Shown here in pieces: positions 6,309-9,127 of a stretch of DNA of 9,127 bases. This DNA comes from an uncultured Eubacteriales bacterium (GTDB lineage: Bacteria > Bacillota > Clostridia > Oscillospirales > Acutalibacteraceae), in the NCBI GenBank assembly GCA_900320415.1, contig ONSE01000138.1, positions 1 to 9,127 on the forward strand, given 5' to 3'. The notes beneath the pieces were generated by a model. That model saw only the letters and a list, made by a program, of their open reading frames with translations. It was not told where the DNA came from and made no database searches. Both the position numbers and the translations under genes were made by a program. How positions within the stretch are numbered: the stretch's first letter is position 1; each line of letters opens with the position of its first letter.

Positions 6309-7151
6309 ATGTTAACGGCATTCAGCGTAAAGCTGCCGCCGCGTGCGGCAGGCGTCAAGGGGTTCGCCAACAGATTCAGACACGATAAGATCGAGGTGCA
6401 GATACAGCGCTCGCGCGGCGTGAGTCTCAAGCATATTACATACGTCAGCTACAGCGGTGAGGTGAGACTTGACCGCACCGACAAGGTAGTCGGTACCCAG
6501 CGCGACCGGCTTCTCTGCTCCGACAAACTGGTATTTCCTCACGGCAGCGGCTACCACCGCTTTCAGTCCGCCTCCTTCTCCGCGCGTCTCTGCGTCAATA
6601 TGGCGCTGGAAACGCTGCGGGAATGCTGCCGCAGTGAGGAGCTGCGGATAGGAATATACGATCCGTGCGCCGCGGCGGCGGATTTTTTGCCGCAGGCACT
6701 GGAATTCTGTGTGGATCCCGTCATTATCACACAGAACTATCCTCTCTATCAGCTTGCGAGGGAAAGAGCGCTGGAGGAGCTGGGAGCGGCGGTCAATCTG
6801 ACAAAGAATCTCGCGGAGCTGGAGAAGTGCGACTTTATTATCGCGCCCGCACGGATCCACGAGACGATGCCGCTCAATCCCTCGGCGACCGTTCTCACCG
6901 TGGGAGAGCCTGACGCGCCTCTGAACGGAGAAATCTATTTTTCCTACAGCTTCCGTATGCCTAACGGCTTTGCCGATATAAAGCCCCCGGAGCTGAGCGA
7001 GGAGTATTTTTGCTCCGCGCTCTACACACTCGGCGCGCAGTATGAGCTGGGCACCATCGTTCCCTTGAGCTGCAACGGAAAAACAGGCGCCCAGACCGTC
7101 AAATCCCTGAGCAATCTTCTTGACATTCGAGCGAAAAAGTCATATAATTAA
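6309..7151 (+). CDS. uncharacterised 280-residue protein with a Rossmann-like central domain
   Basis: I do not recognise this protein. The N-terminal part (about 1-95) is rich in basic and beta-prone residues, with KHITYVSYSGEVRLDRTD and a SDKLVFPHGSGYHRFQS stretch. The middle (about 112-200) alternates strands and helices in a Rossmann-like way: LRIGIYDPCAAAADFL, then DPVIITQN, then ALEELGAAVNLT, then KCDFIIAPA. It resembles a dinucleotide-binding or reductase-type core but lacks a classic GxGxxG. The C-terminus (about 229-280) looks helical. There is no signal peptide or membrane span. Nine cysteines are scattered without a clear metal motif. I chose the ATG at 6309 because CGGAGG sits 6 bases upstream; the frame extends to a GTG at 6294, inside the hairpin, with no binding site. 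The stop overlaps the -10 box of the greA promoter. The position between a transporter and greA gives no firm functional clue. Confidence 0.85.
   Translation: MLTAFSVKLPPRAAGVKGFANRFRHDKIEVQIQRSRGVSLKHITYVSYSGEVRLDRTDKVVGTQRDRLLCSDKLVFPHGSGYHRFQSASFSARLCVNMALETLRECCRSEELRIGIYDPCAAAADFLPQALEFCVDPVIITQNYPLYQLARERALEELGAAVNLTKNLAELEKCDFIIAPARIHETMPLNPSATVLTVGEPDAPLNGEIYFSYSFRMPNGFADIKPPELSEEYFCSALYTLGAQYELGTIVPLSCNGKTGAQTVKSLSNLLDIRAKKSYN
7120..7148 (+). promoter_or_regulatory. perfect consensus sigma-A promoter for greA-lysS
   Basis: TTGACA at 7120-7125 and TATAAT at 7143-7148, spaced by 17 bases, match the consensus at all 12 positions. The whole promoter lies in the last codons of the preceding gene, directly before its stop (TAA, 7149-7151). 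Transcription should start near 7155, giving a leader of about 43 bases before the greA ATG. Confidence 0.92.
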
Positions 7152-7182
7152 ATGAGTGTGTAACAAAATAGATTTTCAATTG

Positions 7183-7188
7183 AAAGGA
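7183..7188 (+). promoter_or_regulatory. ribosome binding site that fixes the greA start
   Basis: AAAGGA lies 9 bases before the ATG at 7198. The frame is open back to a GTG at 7156, but that codon would sit at the very 5' end of the predicted mRNA without a binding site. The 14 extra residues are also foreign to the family. Confidence 0.8.
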
Positions 7189-7197
7189 AGTATTTGT

Positions 7198-7680
7198 ATG
7201 GCATCAAAACCGACAATGCTCACCGCCGAAGGCCATAAAAAGCTGGAAGAAGAGCTTGAATTTTTACAAAACGTCAAAAGAAAAGAAATCGCCGAAAAAA
7301 TCAAGGTCGCGCGTTCCTACGGCGACCTCTCCGAGAACAGCGAGTATGACGACGCCAAGAACGAACAGGCGATCATGGAAGCAAGGATCACCACGATCGA
7401 GGCAATTCTCAAGACCGCTGTCATCATCGACGAATCCGAGGTTTCCAACGAAAGAGTTCACCTCACCTCTGTGGTAACTGTAGAGATGCTCGAAACAGGC
7501 GCACAGAAGGTGTTCACCATCGTCGGTTCCGGCTCCAACGAAACGAATCCGAGAGAGGGCAAGATCTCCGATGAAAGCCCTGTCGGCGCGGCGCTGATGG
7601 ACAAAAGCGTCGGCGACGTGGTGGAGGTAGAAACACCGGGCGGCATTCTCCCCCTCAAGATTCTTGAGATTTCAAAGTAA
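7198..7680 (+). CDS. greA: transcription elongation factor GreA
   Basis: GreA enters the secondary channel of RNA polymerase and stimulates cleavage of backtracked RNA so that stalled complexes can resume. The protein has 160 residues, close to the usual length of about 158. The N-terminal coiled-coil hairpin (about 10-75) carries the GreA signature ARSYGDLSENSEYDDAKNEQ. The acidic tip residues Asp43 and Glu46 correspond to E. coli Asp41 and Glu44, which coordinate the catalytic Mg2+. The C-terminal FKBP-like domain shows SPVGAALMDKSVGDVVEVETPGG. The start codon is ATG at 7198, giving MASKPTMLTAEGHKKLEEEL, which matches normal family N-termini. The gene is read from a consensus promoter and lies 34 bases upstream of lysS, an association common in Firmicutes. 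No anomalies are seen. Confidence 0.99.
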   Translation: MASKPTMLTAEGHKKLEEELEFLQNVKRKEIAEKIKVARSYGDLSENSEYDDAKNEQAIMEARITTIEAILKTAVIIDESEVSNERVHLTSVVTVEMLETGAQKVFTIVGSGSNETNPREGKISDESPVGAALMDKSVGDVVEVETPGGILPLKILEISK

Positions 7681-7714
7681 GTCAAATAGTTTAGCAATAA
7701 AGGAAGTAGAGAAA

Positions 7715-9127
7715 ATGGGTAACAAGCCACAGCAGGGCCAGACAAGCGATGTGATCCGCGTCAGATATGACAAGCTGCAGGCGCTTCGTGACGCGGGCAG
7801 AGATCCCTTTGTCATCACCACCAGCGATCGTGATGTATACACCGCAACCGTAAAGGAAAACTTCGAGGAATATGAAAACAAGAACGTCTGCGTCGCGGGC
7901 AGGATCATGTCCAAGCGCGGCAAGGGCAAAGTATCCTTCCTCGATCTGCACGACAAAACGGGCAAGATTCAGATTTTCGCCAAGTTTGACGACCTCGGCG
8001 AGGAGGAGTACGGCTTCCTCAAAAAGTGGGATATCGGCGATATCGTAGAGGTCAAGGGCTATGTGTTCCGCACGCAGATGGGGGAAATCTCCATTCACGC
8101 GACCGCAGTCAGACTGCTTTCCAAGTCGCTCAAGCCGCTGCCCGAAAAGTATCACGGCCTCACCAACACCGACATCCGTTACCGTCAGCGCTATGTTGAC
8201 CTGATTATGAGCCCCGAGGTGCGCGACACCTTTGTGAAGCGCTCCAAGATCATCGCAAGCATCCGCCGCTTCCTCGACGCGCAGGACTTCATCGAGGTCG
8301 AGACTCCCATGCTCGTCGCAAATGCGGGCGGTGCGGCGGCAAGACCGTTCTTCACCCACTCCAACGCGCTGGACGAGGAATTCAAGCTGCGCATCTCTCT
8401 GGAGCTTTACCTCAAGAGACTGATTGTCGGCGGACTCGAGCGCGTGTATGAGATCGGCAGAGTGTTCCGCAACGAGGGTGTTGACACCCGTCACAACCCC
8501 GAGTTCACTCTGATGGAGCTGTATCAGGCGTACACAGACTACAACGGCATGATGGATCTCACCGAAAGACTCTACCGTCATGTGGCGCAGGAGGTTCTCG
8601 GCACTACCGTCATCACCTACAACGGCGTGGAGATGGATCTCGGCAAGCCCTTTGAGCGCATCACCATGCTCGACGCCGTCAAGAAGTACGCGGGCGTGGA
8701 CTTCAATGAGATCAAGACCGACGAGGAGGCTAAGGCGATCGCCAAAGAGCACCACGTTGAATTTGAGGACAGGCACAAGAAGGGCGATATCCTCAGCCTG
8801 TTCTTCGAGGAATACGCGGAAGAGCATCTGATCCAGCCCACCTTCGTCACCGACCATCCCATCGAAATTTCTCCGCTGACCAAGAAGAAGCCCGAGAATC
8901 CCGACTATGTGGAGCGTTTTGAGTTCTTTATGAACGGCTGGGAAATGGCGAACGCCTATTCCGAGCTCAACGACCCCATCGACCAGCGCGAGCGCTTCAA
9001 GGCGCAGGAGGCGCTGCTCGCGCAGGGCGACGAGGAAGCCAACACCACCGACGAGGACTTCCTCAACGCGCTGGAAATCGGCATGGCGCCCACAGGCGGC
9101 ATCGGCTACGGCATCGACAGAATGGTC
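7715..9127 (+). CDS. lysS: lysyl-tRNA synthetase, class II (partial, cut by right edge)
   Basis: This enzyme attaches lysine to tRNA-Lys in the cytosol. The first 471 residues are present with no stop; most bacterial class II enzymes are near 490-500, so little may be missing unless there is a C-terminal extension. An OB-fold anticodon-binding domain occupies about 55-140. The class II catalytic core follows: motif 1 around FIEVETPML (192-200), AGGAAARPF with HSNALD for substrate binding, motif 2 FRNEGVDTRHNPEFTLMELY (251-270), and motif 3 MAPTGGIGYGIDRM (457-470). Motif 3 includes the ATP-binding arginine and ends just before the window edge. The ATG at 7715 has AAGGAAG at 7700-7706 in front. 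There is no good promoter of its own and no terminator after greA, so it is probably transcribed with greA. A long antisense open frame over it is a codon-use shadow. Confidence 0.99.
   Translation, partial: MGNKPQQGQTSDVIRVRYDKLQALRDAGRDPFVITTSDRDVYTATVKENFEEYENKNVCVAGRIMSKRGKGKVSFLDLHDKTGKIQIFAKFDDLGEEEYGFLKKWDIGDIVEVKGYVFRTQMGEISIHATAVRLLSKSLKPLPEKYHGLTNTDIRYRQRYVDLIMSPEVRDTFVKRSKIIASIRRFLDAQDFIEVETPMLVANAGGAAARPFFTHSNALDEEFKLRISLELYLKRLIVGGLERVYEIGRVFRNEGVDTRHNPEFTLMELYQAYTDYNGMMDLTERLYRHVAQEVLGTTVITYNGVEMDLGKPFERITMLDAVKKYAGVDFNEIKTDEEAKAIAKEHHVEFEDRHKKGDILSLFFEEYAEEHLIQPTFVTDHPIEISPLTKKKPENPDYVERFEFFMNGWEMANAYSELNDPIDQRERFKAQEALLAQGDEEANTTDEDFLNALEIGMAPTGGIGYGIDRMV

Noticed and set aside
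7156..7197. GTG start at 7156 for greA
   Set aside because: It coincides with the predicted transcript start and lacks a ribosome binding site. The ATG at 7198 gives the normal GreA N-terminus and length.
7664..7692. possible separate promoter for lysS (TTGAGA and TAGTTT)
   Set aside because: The -10 matches only 3 of 6 positions, and the 34-base gap fits simple co-transcription with greA.
7691..8857. 388-codon antisense open frame across lysS
   Set aside because: It lies in the same mirrored register as lysS, whose class II motifs are unmistakable. The antisense product is low-complexity and resembles nothing.
1..9127. mobile elements, CRISPR, phage genes or a novel multi-gene defence system
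   Set aside because: Every complete gene except the one at 6309-7151 is a recognisable housekeeping or transporter gene. I saw no transposase, direct-repeat array, integrase or toxin-antitoxin pair.

Overview
The window looks like a chromosomal, housekeeping segment of a moderately GC-rich Gram-positive bacterium. The best guess is a Clostridia member of the Ruminococcaceae/Oscillospiraceae type. This rests on a pgk-tpiA-gpmI glycolytic cluster with a cofactor-independent phosphoglycerate mutase, a greA-lysS pair, strong purine-rich Shine-Dalgarno sites, and consensus sigma-A promoters in short AT-rich gaps between GC-rich genes. The assignment is inferred from gene content and style, not from a database match. 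All supported genes lie on the + strand. I see no mobile element, CRISPR array, tRNA or rRNA, and no gene-free stretch longer than about 150 bases.

Region 1 (1-2701) is lower glycolysis: the 3' end of pgk, complete tpiA, complete gpmI, then a textbook intrinsic terminator. The 150-base pgk-tpiA gap holds a plausible promoter and a strong hairpin just upstream of tpiA. Together these enzymes handle 1,3-bisphosphoglycerate, the triose phosphates and the step from 3- to 2-phosphoglycerate. Enolase is not next in line.

Region 2 (2703-6258) starts with a good promoter right after the terminator. It drives two ABC half-transporters that overlap by 4 bases (ATGA). Their ATPase motifs are complementary: the first has degenerate Walker B and switch residues, and the second has a degenerate signature motif. 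They should therefore form one heterodimeric exporter with one degenerate and one consensus ATP site. The substrate is unknown.

Region 3 (6266-7151) is the least explained part. A 16-bp hairpin separates the transporter from a 280-residue protein that I cannot name and that has a Rossmann-like middle. The 3' arm of the hairpin contains this gene's ribosome binding site, and the 5' arm contains a TATAAT box. This suggests that read-through mRNA and locally started mRNA would be translated differently.

Region 4 (7120-9127) carries a 12-of-12 consensus sigma-A promoter embedded in the end of the preceding gene. It should drive greA (transcript cleavage factor) and, 34 bases later, lysS (class II lysyl-tRNA synthetase), which runs off the right edge.

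No clearly new multi-gene system is visible. The most worthwhile targets are the uncharacterised protein and the hairpin that governs its start.
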